Positions 23,914-32,928 are shown, counted from the first letter of the stretch. The stretch: 64,000 nt of DNA from an uncultured Oscillospiraceae bacterium (GCA_900763685.1 CAAFLF010000007.1:1-64000), one strand, 5' to 3'. A program made the numbers and translations. Notes: generated by a model not told the origin, from the sequence alone.

Positions 23914-24786
23914 ATGGCTGAAAGACGCTTCGGCGACCGCCGGGACGCCAAACTCCTGCGGGACACCGACGCCCTGCACTTCATCATGGGCATCATCTAC
24001 CCCAACCGGGCCGACAACGAGGCCTACATCGCCGAGCGGGTGAACCTGGAGCCCATCAAGGCCTACCTCGCGGAGAAGAATGTGGAAGGCATCCCCTTCA
24101 AGTATACCTTCTTCCACGTGATCCTCACGGCTCTCGTGAAGACCGTCACCCTCCGCCCCAAGCTCAACCGCTTCTACGCCAACGAGAACTACTACCAGCG
24201 GAACAAGGTCACGGCGGGCTTCATCATCAAGAAGGAGTTCTCCGACGGCAGCGAGGAGGCCGTGGCCCTGCTGGAGGCCAGGCCCGACGCCACCATCGAC
24301 ACCATCCACGAGGAGATCCGCCAGCGGGTCCAGGCCACCCGGAACGAGCAGAAGATGAACACCACCGACAACAGCATGGACATCCTCAATAAGCTCCCCC
24401 GCTTCCTCTCCAAGGCCGCCATCCGCTTCATCCGCTGGCTGGACCGCCACGGCTGGTGCCCGGACTTCCTCATCGGGGCGGACCCCAACTACAGCTCCGT
24501 CTTCCTCTCCAACCTTGGCTCCATCCGTCTCCGCAGCGGCTACCACCACCTCACCAACTGGGGCACCTGCTCCCTCTTCTGCGTCATCGGCGAGAAGAAG
24601 TGGACCCCTCTCTACGACCAGAACGGCTTTGTGGAAATGCGGGAGACCGTGGACCTGGGCCTCACCGTGGACGAGCGGATCGCCGACGGCTACTACTACT
24701 CCAAGAGCATCCGGCTCTTCAAATACCTGCTGGAACATCCCGAGCTGCTGGAGCAACCCCTGAATACGGAGGTCGAATATGACTGA
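23914..24786 (+). CDS. CAT-fold/2-oxoacid dehydrogenase E2-like acyltransferase homologue
   Basis: 290 residues without lipoyl or E1/E3-binding domains, corresponding only to the catalytic fold of E2/chloramphenicol acetyltransferases. The C-terminal active-site motif HRxxDG is present as ERIADG (Glu254 replaces the catalytic His; Asp258 kept), so ordinary acyl transfer is doubtful. It overlaps the start of the AMP-forming ligase gene by 8 nt, implying a coupled function in acyl-CoA or lipid chemistry. ATG at 23914 with AGAAGGA; the upstream in-frame extension crosses the promoter. Confidence 0.75.
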   Translation: MAERRFGDRRDAKLLRDTDALHFIMGIIYPNRADNEAYIAERVNLEPIKAYLAEKNVEGIPFKYTFFHVILTALVKTVTLRPKLNRFYANENYYQRNKVTAGFIIKKEFSDGSEEAVALLEARPDATIDTIHEEIRQRVQATRNEQKMNTTDNSMDILNKLPRFLSKAAIRFIRWLDRHGWCPDFLIGADPNYSSVFLSNLGSIRLRSGYHHLTNWGTCSLFCVIGEKKWTPLYDQNGFVEMRETVDLGLTVDERIADGYYYSKSIRLFKYLLEHPELLEQPLNTEVEYD

Positions 24787-26551
24787 GATCACTGCCAAAA
24801 CGCCCTGGGAAGGCTCCATGGGCGGCATCCCCATGCACCTCGATTACTTTGACGGCTCCATGTTTGAGGCCGTGGAGCGGATCGCCATGAAGTATCCCCG
24901 CAACATCGCTTTTGACTTCATGGGCCGCCCCACCACCTATTCCCGCCTGGTGAACGAGATCAAGAACTGCGCCCGGGCCCTGCGGACCATCGGCGTCCGG
25001 GAAGGCGACCGGGTCACCATCGCCATGCCCAACTGCCCCCAGGCCATCTTCCTCTTCTACGCGGTGAATCTCGTGGGCGGCGTCGCCAACATGATCCACC
25101 CCCTCTCCGCCGAGAAGGAGATCGAGTTCTACCTCAACGAGTCCGAGAGCGTCACCGCCATCACCCTGGACCAGTTCTACCACAAGTTCGAGCGCGTCCG
25201 CCAAAACACCAAGGTGGTGAACATCATCATCGCCAGCGTGAAGGATGAGCTCAGCCGCCCGGTGAAGGCCGGCTACATGCTCACCGAGGGCCGCAAGATC
25301 GCGAAGATCCCCAAGGACGCCCCCGTCATCCGCTGGCGGGAGTTCATGAACATGGGGAGATCCTGCTTCTGGAACTACGCCGTCAAGCGCAAGGGCGACG
25401 ATCCCGCCGTCATCCTCTACTCCGGCGGCACCACCGGCACCACCAAGGGCATCGTCCTCACCAACCGCAACTTCAACGCCCTGGGCCAGCAGATCATCGC
25501 CACCAACCCCATGTTCCGCCCCGGCGACAAGATGCTCTCCGCCATGCCTCTCTTCCACGGCTTCGGCCTGGGCGTGTGCATCCACTCCATGCTCTCCCAG
25601 GGCGGGCGCTGCGTCCTGGTGCCCCGCTTCACCGCCAAGAGCTACGCCAAGCTCATCACCAAGTACCAGTGCAACTTCATCGCCGGCGTCCCCACCCTCT
25701 ACGAGGCCCTGCTCCGCCTGCCCAGCATGGACGGCGCCGATTTGAGCTGCCTCAAGGGCGTCTTCTCCGGCGGCGACAGCCTCTCCATTGAGCTGAAGAA
25801 AAAGCTCGACAAGTTCCTCTATGACCACAAGGCCGTCATCCAGGTCCGGGAGGGCTACGGCACCACCGAGACCGTCACCGCCTGCTGCCTGACGCCCCCC
25901 AAGATGTTCAAGGAGGGCAGCATCGGCATCCCCTTCCCGGATACCTACATCAAGATCGTGAAGCCCGACACCGACGAGGAGCTGCCCTACGGCCAGGAGG
26001 GCGAGATCCTGCTGGCGGGCCCCACCGTCATGAAGGAGTACATGAACCACCCCGACGAGACCGCCAAGACCCTCCGCCGCCACGCGGACGGCCTCACCTG
26101 GGTCTATACCGGGGATCTCGGCGTCATGGACGAGGAGGGCTTCATCTACTTCCGGGGCCGGGCCAAGCGGATGATCGTCTCCTCCGGCTACAACGTCTAC
26201 CCCGGCCAGATCGAGAACATCCTGGACGCCAGCGACATGGTCCAGATGTCCTGCGTCATCGGCGTCCCCGACCCCTACCGGATGCAGAAGGTCAAGGCCT
26301 TCGTGAAGCTGGCCCCCGAGGTCCCCGCCAACGACGCCACCAAGCAGGCCCTTCTGAGCTACTGCGCCAAGCACATCGCGAAATACGCCATGCCCTACGA
26401 CATCGAGTTCCGGGAGGACATGCCCAAGACTCTCGTGGGCAAGGTGGCCTACCGGGTCTTGGAGGACGAGGAGAAGGCCAAGCTGGCCGCCCAGTCCGGC
26501 GAGACCACTCCCGAAGCCAAGCCCGAGGAAAGCAAGTCCGAGGAAAAGTGA
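24779..26551 (+). CDS. AMP-forming acyl-CoA synthetase (long-chain fatty acid-CoA ligase family)
   Basis: 590-residue adenylate-forming enzyme. P-loop YSGGTTGTTKG at 214-224, GYGTTETVTACC, YTGDLGVMDEEGF, and GRAKRMIVSSGYNVYP hinge and C-terminal Lys (TLVGKVAYR) are present, so it should activate a carboxylic acid to acyl-AMP and acyl-CoA. Substrate not readable from sequence. A charged Glu/Lys/Pro tail of about 25 residues ends the protein. Translationally coupled to the E2-like gene upstream; a strong terminator follows. Confidence 0.9.
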   Translation: MTEITAKTPWEGSMGGIPMHLDYFDGSMFEAVERIAMKYPRNIAFDFMGRPTTYSRLVNEIKNCARALRTIGVREGDRVTIAMPNCPQAIFLFYAVNLVGGVANMIHPLSAEKEIEFYLNESESVTAITLDQFYHKFERVRQNTKVVNIIIASVKDELSRPVKAGYMLTEGRKIAKIPKDAPVIRWREFMNMGRSCFWNYAVKRKGDDPAVILYSGGTTGTTKGIVLTNRNFNALGQQIIATNPMFRPGDKMLSAMPLFHGFGLGVCIHSMLSQGGRCVLVPRFTAKSYAKLITKYQCNFIAGVPTLYEALLRLPSMDGADLSCLKGVFSGGDSLSIELKKKLDKFLYDHKAVIQVREGYGTTETVTACCLTPPKMFKEGSIGIPFPDTYIKIVKPDTDEELPYGQEGEILLAGPTVMKEYMNHPDETAKTLRRHADGLTWVYTGDLGVMDEEGFIYFRGRAKRMIVSSGYNVYPGQIENILDASDMVQMSCVIGVPDPYRMQKVKAFVKLAPEVPANDATKQALLSYCAKHIAKYAMPYDIEFREDMPKTLVGKVAYRVLEDEEKAKLAAQSGETTPEAKPEESKSEEK

Positions 26552-26560
26552 TCCCCCCAA

Positions 26561-26586
26561 GGGCCGCCCATCCGGGCGGCCCTTTT
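26561..26586 (+). terminator. terminator after the ligase gene
   Basis: GGGCCGCCC/GGGCGGCCC stem with 4-nt loop, then TTTT. Confidence 0.88.
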
Positions 26587-26614
26587 CCTCTCCCCCGGCC
26601 TTCCATTTTCCCTC

Positions 26615-26643
26615 TTGCTTTTCTCCCATTTCCGTGGTAAAGT
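26615..26643 (+). promoter_or_regulatory. promoter of the pheST T-box transcript
   Basis: TTGCTT, 17-nt spacer, TAAAGT, followed about 10 nt later by the leader start. Confidence 0.6.
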
Positions 26644-26654
26644 GGCAGTTGGTA

Positions 26655-26896
26655 TATGAAAACCATGCGAGGAACGGGAAAATAACCGGGAAACGCCGCC
26701 AAGAGAGGGTCGGTCATCGGCTGAGAGCCGGCCCGCGGGCAGTCCGGTTTGGTTCGCCCGGGAGCAGCCATGGAGACATGGACGGCCGCCCGCCGTTACC
26801 GGGCGCGCAAGCGCGTGCCGCGAGGCACGAATTTGGGTGGTACCGCGGAAGGCAGCGTCTTTCGTCCCAGCGATTGGGACGAAGGGCGCTTTTTTG
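26655..26896 (+). ncRNA. T-box riboswitch (tRNA-Phe sensing) with terminator
   Basis: Leader upstream of pheS with stem I elements (AGAGGGTCGGTC, CTGAGAGCCGGC), a probable TTC specifier at 26753-26755, and the T-box core TGGGTGGTACCGCGG at 26834-26848. The bulge TGGT matches an ACCA acceptor end. The terminator at 26855-26895 (CGTCCC/GGGACG inside a long stem, then TTTTTT) competes with the antiterminator. Uncharged tRNA-Phe should allow read-through into pheST. Confidence 0.95.
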
Positions 26897-26942
26897 CTGT
26901 CCCCTCCCCTCATCATCCCATTCTGTAAAGGAGTATCCATAC

Positions 26943-27968
26943 ATGAAGCAGCAGTTGGAAGTCATCCGCGCCGCGGCGCTGGATGCCATCGCCGAGACCA
27001 AGGCCGCCGAAGACCTGGCGGCCCTCCGGGTGAAGTACCTGGGCAAAAAGGGCGAGCTCACCGCCGTCCTCAAGCAGATGGGCAAGCTCTCCGCCGAGGA
27101 GCGCCCCGTCATGGGCCAGCTGGCCAACGATGTCCGCGCCGCCCTGGAGAAGGCCATCGAGTCCCAGTCCGCCGTCCTGGCGGAGGCCGCCATGGCCGCG
27201 AAGCTGGAGAGCGAGACCCTGGACGTCTCCATCCCCGGCAAGGAAGTGACCCTCGGCCACAAGCACCCCATGTACGCCGTCCTGGACGAGATCAAGGAGA
27301 TCTTCCTCAACATGGGCTTTGAGATCTTCGACGGCCCCGAGGTGGAGACCGAGGACTACAACTTCACCAAGCTCAACACCCCCGCCGACCATCCCGCCCG
27401 GGAGTGGAGCGACACCTTCTACCTGACGGAGGACTCCACCATCCTCCTCCGCACCCAGACCTCCCCCATGCAGATCCGGGCCATGGAGGCCCACGGCGTC
27501 CCCATCCGCATGATCTCCCCCGGTCGGGTCTACCGCAAGGACGAGGTGGACGCCACCCACTCCCCCATGTTCCACCAGATCGAGGGCCTGGTCATCGACA
27601 AGGGCGTCACCATGGCGGACCTGAAGGGCACCCTCAACGCCGTCATCCGCAAGCTCTACGGTCCCAGCACCGTCACCCGCTTCCGCCCCCACCACTTCCC
27701 CTTCACCGAGCCCAGCTGCGAGATGGACATCCAGTGCCACAAGTGCGGCGGCGCGGGCTGCCCCACCTGCAAGGGTGAGGGCTGGATCGAGGTCCTGGGC
27801 GCCGGCATGGTCCATCCCAAGGTCCTTCGCAACTGCGGCATCGACCCGGATGAGTACTCCGGCTTCGCCTTCGGCTTCGGCCTGGAGCGCATGGCCATGG
27901 GCCGCTTCAAGATCAGCGACCTCCGCCTGATCTTCGAGAACGATGTCCGCTTCTTAGAGCAATTCTGA
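26943..27968 (+). CDS. pheS: phenylalanyl-tRNA synthetase alpha subunit
   Basis: 341 residues, full length. Coiled-coil N-terminus to about residue 85, then the class II catalytic core with motif 2 (GRVYRKDEVDATHSPMFHQ) and motif 3 (GFAFGFGLERMAMGRF). A CxxCxxxGCxxC-like cluster (CHKCGGAGCPTC) near residue 265 is common in Firmicute PheS. Acts with PheT as an alpha2-beta2 enzyme. ATG with AAAGGAG; the longer frame upstream is the T-box. Confidence 0.97.
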   Translation: MKQQLEVIRAAALDAIAETKAAEDLAALRVKYLGKKGELTAVLKQMGKLSAEERPVMGQLANDVRAALEKAIESQSAVLAEAAMAAKLESETLDVSIPGKEVTLGHKHPMYAVLDEIKEIFLNMGFEIFDGPEVETEDYNFTKLNTPADHPAREWSDTFYLTEDSTILLRTQTSPMQIRAMEAHGVPIRMISPGRVYRKDEVDATHSPMFHQIEGLVIDKGVTMADLKGTLNAVIRKLYGPSTVTRFRPHHFPFTEPSCEMDIQCHKCGGAGCPTCKGEGWIEVLGAGMVHPKVLRNCGIDPDEYSGFAFGFGLERMAMGRFKISDLRLIFENDVRFLEQF

Positions 27969-28035
27969 TTCGAGAGGGGACTAACGTCCCCCACCCCCAC
28001 CCCCCGCTACCAATCCTTTCTTACGAGGTGCTGAT

Positions 28036-30726
28036 ATGAAACTTTCCCGTAAATGGCTCAACGAGTTCGTGGACGTCGCCCAGGTGGGCGACCGGGATTT
28101 CGCCGAGGCCATGACCCTCTCCGGCTCCAAGGTGGAGATCACGGAGGTCCTGAATGAATCCCTGAAGAATGTCGTTGTCGGCAAGCTCCTCTCCCTGGAG
28201 CGCCACCCGGACAGCGACCATATGTGGGTCTGCCAGCTGGACGTGGGCGCGGACGAGCCCGTCCAGATCGTCACCGGTGCGTGGAACATCCACGTGGGCG
28301 ACCTGGTGCCCGCGGCCCTGCACAAGTCCCTCCTCCCCGGCGGCGTCAAGATCGAGAAGGGCAAGCTCCGGGGCGTGCCCTCCAACGGCATGCTCTGCTC
28401 TTTGAAGGAGCTGGGCCTCACCGCCGAGCATGACTACCCCTATGCCGTCATCACCCCCGCCGCCCTGCTGAACGACTACCACCCCCTGGAGAAGGACAAG
28501 CCCTCCATCCCGGCGGACATCCAGCCCGGCGATAAGGTCTTCGGCCCCGTGGTCTGCGCCCGCGTCCTCTCCTGCGAGACCAAGGCCGCCGGCCGCTACG
28601 CCGTGAAGCTGGATACCGGCAGCGGCGAGGCGGAGGCGGAGACCCCCTGCGCCAACCTCCACGAGGGTGATCTCGCGGCCTTCAACACCAAGACCAACAC
28701 CGTCTGCACCCTCTCCGACCTCCACGCCCAGCAGGCGAAGTTCCCTCACTGCATCCCGGACGGCATCTTCGTCCTGCATGAGGACGGGGCCAAGCCCGGC
28801 GACGACATCGCCGCCGTCCTGGGCCTCGACGACCACGTGGTGGAGTTTGAGATCACCCCCAACCGGCCCGACTGCCTCAGCGTCATCGGCCTTGCCCGGG
28901 AGGCCAGCGCCACCTTCGGCAAGCCCCTGCAGCTCCACACCCCCGAGATCCGCGGCTGCGGCGGCTCCATCGCGGACTCTGTGGACATCGACATCGAGGA
29001 CGCCGACCTCTGCCCCCGCTACACCGCCCGCCTCGTGAAGAACGTCAGGATCCAGCCCTCCCCCGCCTGGATGCGGGAGCGTCTGCGCAACTCCGGCGTC
29101 CGGCCCATCAACAACATCGTGGACATCACCAACTACGTGATGCTGGAGTACGGCCAGCCCATGCACGCCTTCGACTTCTCCTGCGTGGAGGGCGGCCACA
29201 TCATCGTCCGTACCGCCCGGGAGGGCGAAACCATCCAGACCCTGGACGGCAATCAGCGTAAGCTCACCCCCTCCATGCTCTGCATCTGCGATGAGGAAAA
29301 GCCCGTCTGCGTCGCCGGCGTCATGGGCGGCGCCAACAGCGAGATCGTTGGCGACACCGCCATGGTCCTCTTCGAGTCCGCCAATTTCAACGGCGCCTCC
29401 GTCCGCCGCACCGCCGCCGCCCTCAACATGCGCACCGACGCCTCCGCCCGCTACGAAAAGGGCCTGGACCCCATGAACACCATGAAGGCCGTTCAGCGTG
29501 CCTGCGAGCTGGTGGAGCGCCTGGGCGCCGGTGAAGTCGTGGACGGCGTCATGGACGTCATCGCCAAGGATTCCGCCCCCGTCACCGTGAAGCTGGAGCC
29601 CGAGAAGGTCAACGGCCTCCTGGGCACCGACGTCCCCGAGGACGAGATGCGCCGCATCCTCCTCTCCCTGGGCTTCGGCCTGGAGGGGGACACCATTCTG
29701 GTCCCCTCCTGGCGCTCCGATGTGGAGCACTACTCCGACATCGCCGAGGAGGTCGCCCGCTTCCACGGCTACAACGCCATCCCGGACACCCTGGCCACCG
29801 GCCTCACCCAGCGCCGGGGCTTCAACCCCACCCAGAAGGCCGAGAACCGGGTGGGCGATCTCTGCCGCTCCGCCGGGTACAACGAGATCATCACCTACTC
29901 CTTCATCTCCCCCAGCTACTACGATAAGATCGACCTCCCCAAGGACTCCCCCCTCCGGGACTCCCTGAAGATCCTGAACCCTCTGGGCGAGGACACCTCC
30001 ATCATGCGTACCACCATCCTCCCCTCCCTGCTGGAGATCCTGGCCCGGAACTACAGCTTCCGCAACCCCTCCGCGCGGCTCTATGAGCTGGGCCGCACCT
30101 ACTTCAAGCGGCCCGACGGTCTCGCCGACGAGCCCAAGGTCCTGTCTCTCGGCGCCTATGGCGACGGCTACGACTTCTTCACTCTGAAGGGCGCCGTGGA
30201 GACCGTGCTGGACGGCCTCCGGATCCCCGCCGCCCGCTACGTCGCGGACCGTACCAACCCCTCCTACCACCCCGGCCGCTGCGCCAAGGTCTACGTGGGC
30301 GAGAAGTGCCTGGGCACCCTGGGCCAGGTCCATCCCCATGTGGCCGCCAACTACGGCGTGGACCGGGAGCTCTACGCCGCCGAGCTGGACTTCACCGCCC
30401 TGCTCAGCGTCATGGGTCCCGACCCCGTCTACCAGCCCCTGCCCCGCTTCCCCGCCGTCAGCCGGGACATTGCCGTGGTCTGCGACAAGACCATCCCCGT
30501 GGGCGATCTGGAGGACTGCGTCCGCCGGGGCGCCAAGGGCCTTCTCAAGGCCGTGGAGCTCTTCGATATCTACACCGGCATCGGCGTGCCGGAGGGCAAG
30601 AAGAGCGTGGCCTTCCGCCTGACTCTCCGCTCCGATGACCGCAGCCTCACCGCCGAGGAGGCCGACGCGGATGTCAAGAGCGTCCTCGCGGCCCTGGAAT
30701 CCGAGCTGGGCGCCCGCCTGCGCTGA
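28036..30726 (+). CDS. pheT: phenylalanyl-tRNA synthetase beta subunit
   Basis: 896 residues: N-terminal region, EMAP/tRNA-binding OB domain (about 40-130), B3/B4 editing domain (ITPNRPDCLSVIGLARE onward), B5, catalytic-like core and C-terminal anticodon-binding domain (PRFPAVSRDIAVV). It is about 100 residues longer than usual: residues about 132-238 form an insertion between the OB-domain half ending LGLTAEHDYPYAV and the phrase PDGIFVLHED, with its own beta-rich part. The last 66 nt of the gene are repeated 152 nt downstream of the stop (see the repeat entry). Confidence 0.96.
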   Translation: MKLSRKWLNEFVDVAQVGDRDFAEAMTLSGSKVEITEVLNESLKNVVVGKLLSLERHPDSDHMWVCQLDVGADEPVQIVTGAWNIHVGDLVPAALHKSLLPGGVKIEKGKLRGVPSNGMLCSLKELGLTAEHDYPYAVITPAALLNDYHPLEKDKPSIPADIQPGDKVFGPVVCARVLSCETKAAGRYAVKLDTGSGEAEAETPCANLHEGDLAAFNTKTNTVCTLSDLHAQQAKFPHCIPDGIFVLHEDGAKPGDDIAAVLGLDDHVVEFEITPNRPDCLSVIGLAREASATFGKPLQLHTPEIRGCGGSIADSVDIDIEDADLCPRYTARLVKNVRIQPSPAWMRERLRNSGVRPINNIVDITNYVMLEYGQPMHAFDFSCVEGGHIIVRTAREGETIQTLDGNQRKLTPSMLCICDEEKPVCVAGVMGGANSEIVGDTAMVLFESANFNGASVRRTAAALNMRTDASARYEKGLDPMNTMKAVQRACELVERLGAGEVVDGVMDVIAKDSAPVTVKLEPEKVNGLLGTDVPEDEMRRILLSLGFGLEGDTILVPSWRSDVEHYSDIAEEVARFHGYNAIPDTLATGLTQRRGFNPTQKAENRVGDLCRSAGYNEIITYSFISPSYYDKIDLPKDSPLRDSLKILNPLGEDTSIMRTTILPSLLEILARNYSFRNPSARLYELGRTYFKRPDGLADEPKVLSLGAYGDGYDFFTLKGAVETVLDGLRIPAARYVADRTNPSYHPGRCAKVYVGEKCLGTLGQVHPHVAANYGVDRELYAAELDFTALLSVMGPDPVYQPLPRFPAVSRDIAVVCDKTIPVGDLEDCVRRGAKGLLKAVELFDIYTGIGVPEGKKSVAFRLTLRSDDRSLTAEEADADVKSVLAALESELGARLR

Positions 30727-30944
30727 GACCTTCCCCGGCCTCCTCCCCCGCAGAGCGGGGCGCGGGTCACCGCGTGCAGGCGTTTTGCCCAGCAAAACCT
30801 TGGCGCAGGCGGAATTCATTTCCGCCGAGCATTCAGGATCTCAGGGCTCCCACGGGCGGCGAAGCCGTCCGTGGGACGGCCGACGCGGATGTCAAGAGCG
30901 TCCTCGCCGCCCTGGAATCTGAGCTGGGCGCCCGCCTGCGCTGA
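30661..30944 (+). repeat. 66-bp duplication of the pheT 3' end flanking a 152-bp hairpin-rich insert
   Basis: The last 66 nt of pheT (30661-30726, stop included) recur at 30879-30944. 64 of 66 positions agree; both differences (GCG/GCC, TCC/TCT) are synonymous. The 152 nt between contain four hairpins: CCCCGC/GCGGGG, GTTTTGC/GCAAAAC, GGCGGAA/TTCCGCC, and CCCACGG-GGC/GCC-CCGTGGG. A gene 3'-end repeat bracketing foreign-looking DNA resembles att sites of an integrated element, but no integrase is present; a decayed or mini element is an inference. Confidence 0.85.
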
Positions 30945-30954
30945 AATTCTTTCC

Positions 30955-30983
30955 TTTACAATTCCGGAAAAAGCGAGTATACT
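30955..30983 (+). promoter_or_regulatory. promoter of ireB
   Basis: TTTACA, 17-nt spacer, TATACT; lies directly after the second copy of the pheT end. Confidence 0.75.
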
Positions 30984-31007
30984 AAGGGTCAGCAGCAAGG
31001 AAAGGCG

Positions 31008-31262
31008 GTGCCCGGCATGGACGATTTCACCCGGAAATTTGATCTGGCCTCGGAGAAGGACGCGGAGATCCACGAGATCCTCTCCACGGTCTACCGTGCC
31101 CTGGAGGAGAAGGGCTACAACCCCATCAACCAGATCGTGGGCTACATCCTCTCGGAGGACCCCACCTATATCACCAACCACATGGGCGCCCGGACTCTCA
31201 TCCGCAAGGTGGACCGGGACGAGCTGCTGCAGATCCTGGTGCGCCGGTATCTGGGCCTCTGA
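31008..31262 (+). CDS. ireB: IreB-family regulatory phosphoprotein (DUF965)
   Basis: 84 residues with the family pattern DIxE-like [39 protein letters not shown] and ending RYLGL. In Enterococcus faecalis IreB is phosphorylated by the Ser/Thr kinase IreK and lowers cephalosporin resistance; elsewhere the gene usually precedes ruvX. Here it stands alone with its own promoter and terminator. GTG at 31008 has AAGGA 6 nt upstream; ATG at 31017 is an alternative start. Confidence 0.92.
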   Translation: MPGMDDFTRKFDLASEKDAEIHEILSTVYRALEEKGYNPINQIVGYILSEDPTYITNHMGARTLIRKVDRDELLQILVRRYLGL

Positions 31263-31278
31263 GCCATTTGACCCGACC

Positions 31279-31313
31279 GCGGGCGGAGGGACGCTTCCCT
31301 CCGCCCGCTTTTT
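31279..31313 (+). terminator. terminator after ireB
   Basis: 13-bp stem GCGGGCGGAGGGA/TCCCTCCGCCCGC with a 4-nt loop and TTTTT. Confidence 0.9.
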
Positions 31314-31603
31314 CTCTGCCCTGACCTTCCCCGCCGCCGAAACGGTAACAATTTGTCACTTTTTTCGCCGCGAATTTTCGTGGAACTTTACGTAATTTTT
31401 CGTCCGCCCCGGGGACCCTATCCGCGGGAAAAGTCCCGTTTTTGCCGGATTATTCACGTTTTCCCGCCAAAACCAGCCCTTTTCCCACCGGAAAGGGCAG
31501 ATATTTCCACTCCCCCTCTCCCGTTTTTTGACGGGATAGTCATTGACACGCCCCCTGAAATATGTTACAATTCGGTTACAATGTTTGCAAAGGGGTATCG
31601 AAA
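31314..31603 (+). promoter_or_regulatory. intergenic region with promoter at 31543-31571
   Basis: 290 nt without a gene. It is T-rich for this genome and holds AAACGGTAACA at 31340-31350 followed by TTGTCAC. Near its end is a strong promoter, TTGACA at 31543-31548, 17-nt spacer, TACAAT at 31566-31571, then AAAGGGG before the ATG. Confidence 0.8.
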
Positions 31604-31906
31604 ATGTCTGAGAAAAAGGTCAAGGCCGAGGGCCTGGTCTACAAGGGCCATCCTCTCCGGCGGATCGACAACCTGATCTACTACGGCTCCATGGCCGACA
31701 AGTATATCATCATGATGCAGGTCCTCGCCAGCAAGCCCGTGCAGGACATCAGCGTCGCCACCAAGGTCTCCGTCCAGCTCCAGTTGACGGACCCGGACCT
31801 CAAGTCCCGGGACCGTATCCTGAAAAAGAGCGAGAAGGACAGCCTCTACGCCGCCATGGACATCGGCTCCATCTGGCTGCAGCGGGCCCTGAAGGACGAT
31901 AAGTAA
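31604..31906 (+). CDS. conserved hypothetical protein, 100 aa
   Basis: Small, charged, soluble-looking protein (MSEKKVKAEGLVYKGHPLRR; DNLIYYGSMADKYIIMM; KVSVQLQLTDPDLKSRDR; ending IGSIWLQRALKDDK). I recognise it as a small family conserved in Clostridia with no assigned function. ATG at 31604 with AAAGGGG 8 nt upstream; earlier in-frame start is inside the promoter. It lies 56 nt upstream of the SH3-NlpC/P60 gene with no terminator between, so co-transcription is possible. Confidence 0.78.
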   Translation: MSEKKVKAEGLVYKGHPLRRIDNLIYYGSMADKYIIMMQVLASKPVQDISVATKVSVQLQLTDPDLKSRDRILKKSEKDSLYAAMDIGSIWLQRALKDDK

Positions 31907-31962
31907 GACTCTCTCCCGCCCTCCCGGGCGCACCCAGATACAGAAAGGAAGCGTACTTCAAC

Positions 31963-32877
31963 ATGCGACATGTAACGGCTAAGGCAGCGAAAGTCCTGTT
32001 CCTCACCACCCTCACCGCCGCCGCTCTGGCGCTGAGCGCCGCCGCCGCGGAGGAATCCGTGGGTGTGGGCGCTGTCACCGGTTCCTCCGTGCGGATGCGC
32101 GCGGAAGCCTCCACTTCCTCCGAGATCCTGGTCACCATGGACAAGGGCAGCGTCGTCGCCCTCCTCAGCGAGACCCCCGAGGACGATTGGTACCATGTGG
32201 CCTTCGCCGGGAACGAGGGCTATGTCCACGCCGATTACGTCATCCGCGATAAGGACAACGTCTTCACCACCTATGGCCGGGCCAACTGCGGCGGCGTCCG
32301 TATCCGGACCGAGGCCAGCACCGAGTCCGACGTGGCCGCCACCATCACCGAGGGTACGGCCTTCACCGTCACCGGCTTCCAGGACGGCTGGTACAGCGTC
32401 AAGTGCAAGTACGGCACCACCGGCTACATCCGCAGCGACCTGGTGGACCTGATCCCCTCCCTGGATTACGGCACCACCTCCGCTTCCTCCAGCGGCTCCG
32501 CCATCGTGGCCCTGGCCCAGAAGCATCTCGGCACCCGCTATGTCTACGGCGGGGCCTCCCCCAAGGGCTTTGACTGCTCCGGCTTCACCATGTATGTCTA
32601 CAACCAGTTCGGCGTCAGCCTGCCCCACACCGCCACCGGCCAGTGGCAGAGCGGCAAGGGCACCCGGGTGTACAGCATCAGCGCCCTGCAGCCCGGCGAC
32701 CTGGTCTTCTTCAACGATCCCAGCCGCAACGCCGGCAAGGCCTGCTCCCACGCCGGCATCTATGTGGGCGGCGGCCAGTTCATCCACGCTTCCTCCTCCC
32801 GCAGCAACGGCGTCATCCACTCCACCCTCCTCAGCGGCTACTACAATACTTACTTCGTGGGCGGCATCCACATCTGA
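31963..32877 (+). CDS. SH3-domain NlpC/P60 endopeptidase
   Basis: Secreted peptidoglycan hydrolase, 304 residues. Signal peptide ends at about residue 29. Two bacterial SH3 domains (about 33-95 and 102-165, each with VRxRxEAST) bind wall, and the C-terminal C40 peptidase domain carries Cys205 (FDCSGF), His263 (SHAGIYVG) and His275 (FIHAS), a complete triad. Likely cuts D-Glu-DAP bonds in stem peptides. AAAGGAAG precedes the ATG; a terminator follows. Confidence 0.93.
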   Translation: MRHVTAKAAKVLFLTTLTAAALALSAAAAEESVGVGAVTGSSVRMRAEASTSSEILVTMDKGSVVALLSETPEDDWYHVAFAGNEGYVHADYVIRDKDNVFTTYGRANCGGVRIRTEASTESDVAATITEGTAFTVTGFQDGWYSVKCKYGTTGYIRSDLVDLIPSLDYGTTSASSSGSAIVALAQKHLGTRYVYGGASPKGFDCSGFTMYVYNQFGVSLPHTATGQWQSGKGTRVYSISALQPGDLVFFNDPSRNAGKACSHAGIYVGGGQFIHASSSRSNGVIHSTLLSGYYNTYFVGGIHI

Positions 32878-32898
32878 CGCTGACCGAAGAATTCCCCA

Positions 32899-32928
32899 AG
32901 GCGGCCCATTCGGGCCGCCTTTCCTTTT
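32899..32928 (+). terminator. terminator after the NlpC/P60 gene
   Basis: AGGCGGCCC/GGGCCGCCT stem, 4-nt loop, then TTCCTTTT. Confidence 0.8.

Noticed and set aside
26741..26770. tRNA-like GGTTCG segment
   Set aside because: It is part of the T-box specifier stem; no cloverleaf can be drawn.
26634..26942. In-frame extension of pheS into the leader
   Set aside because: The region is a T-box with terminator; AAAGGAG and conserved PheS N-terminus fix the ATG at 26943.
28021..30819. 932-codon minus-strand frame opposite pheT
   Set aside because: Shadow frame; no domain, no ribosome site, and pheT is certain.
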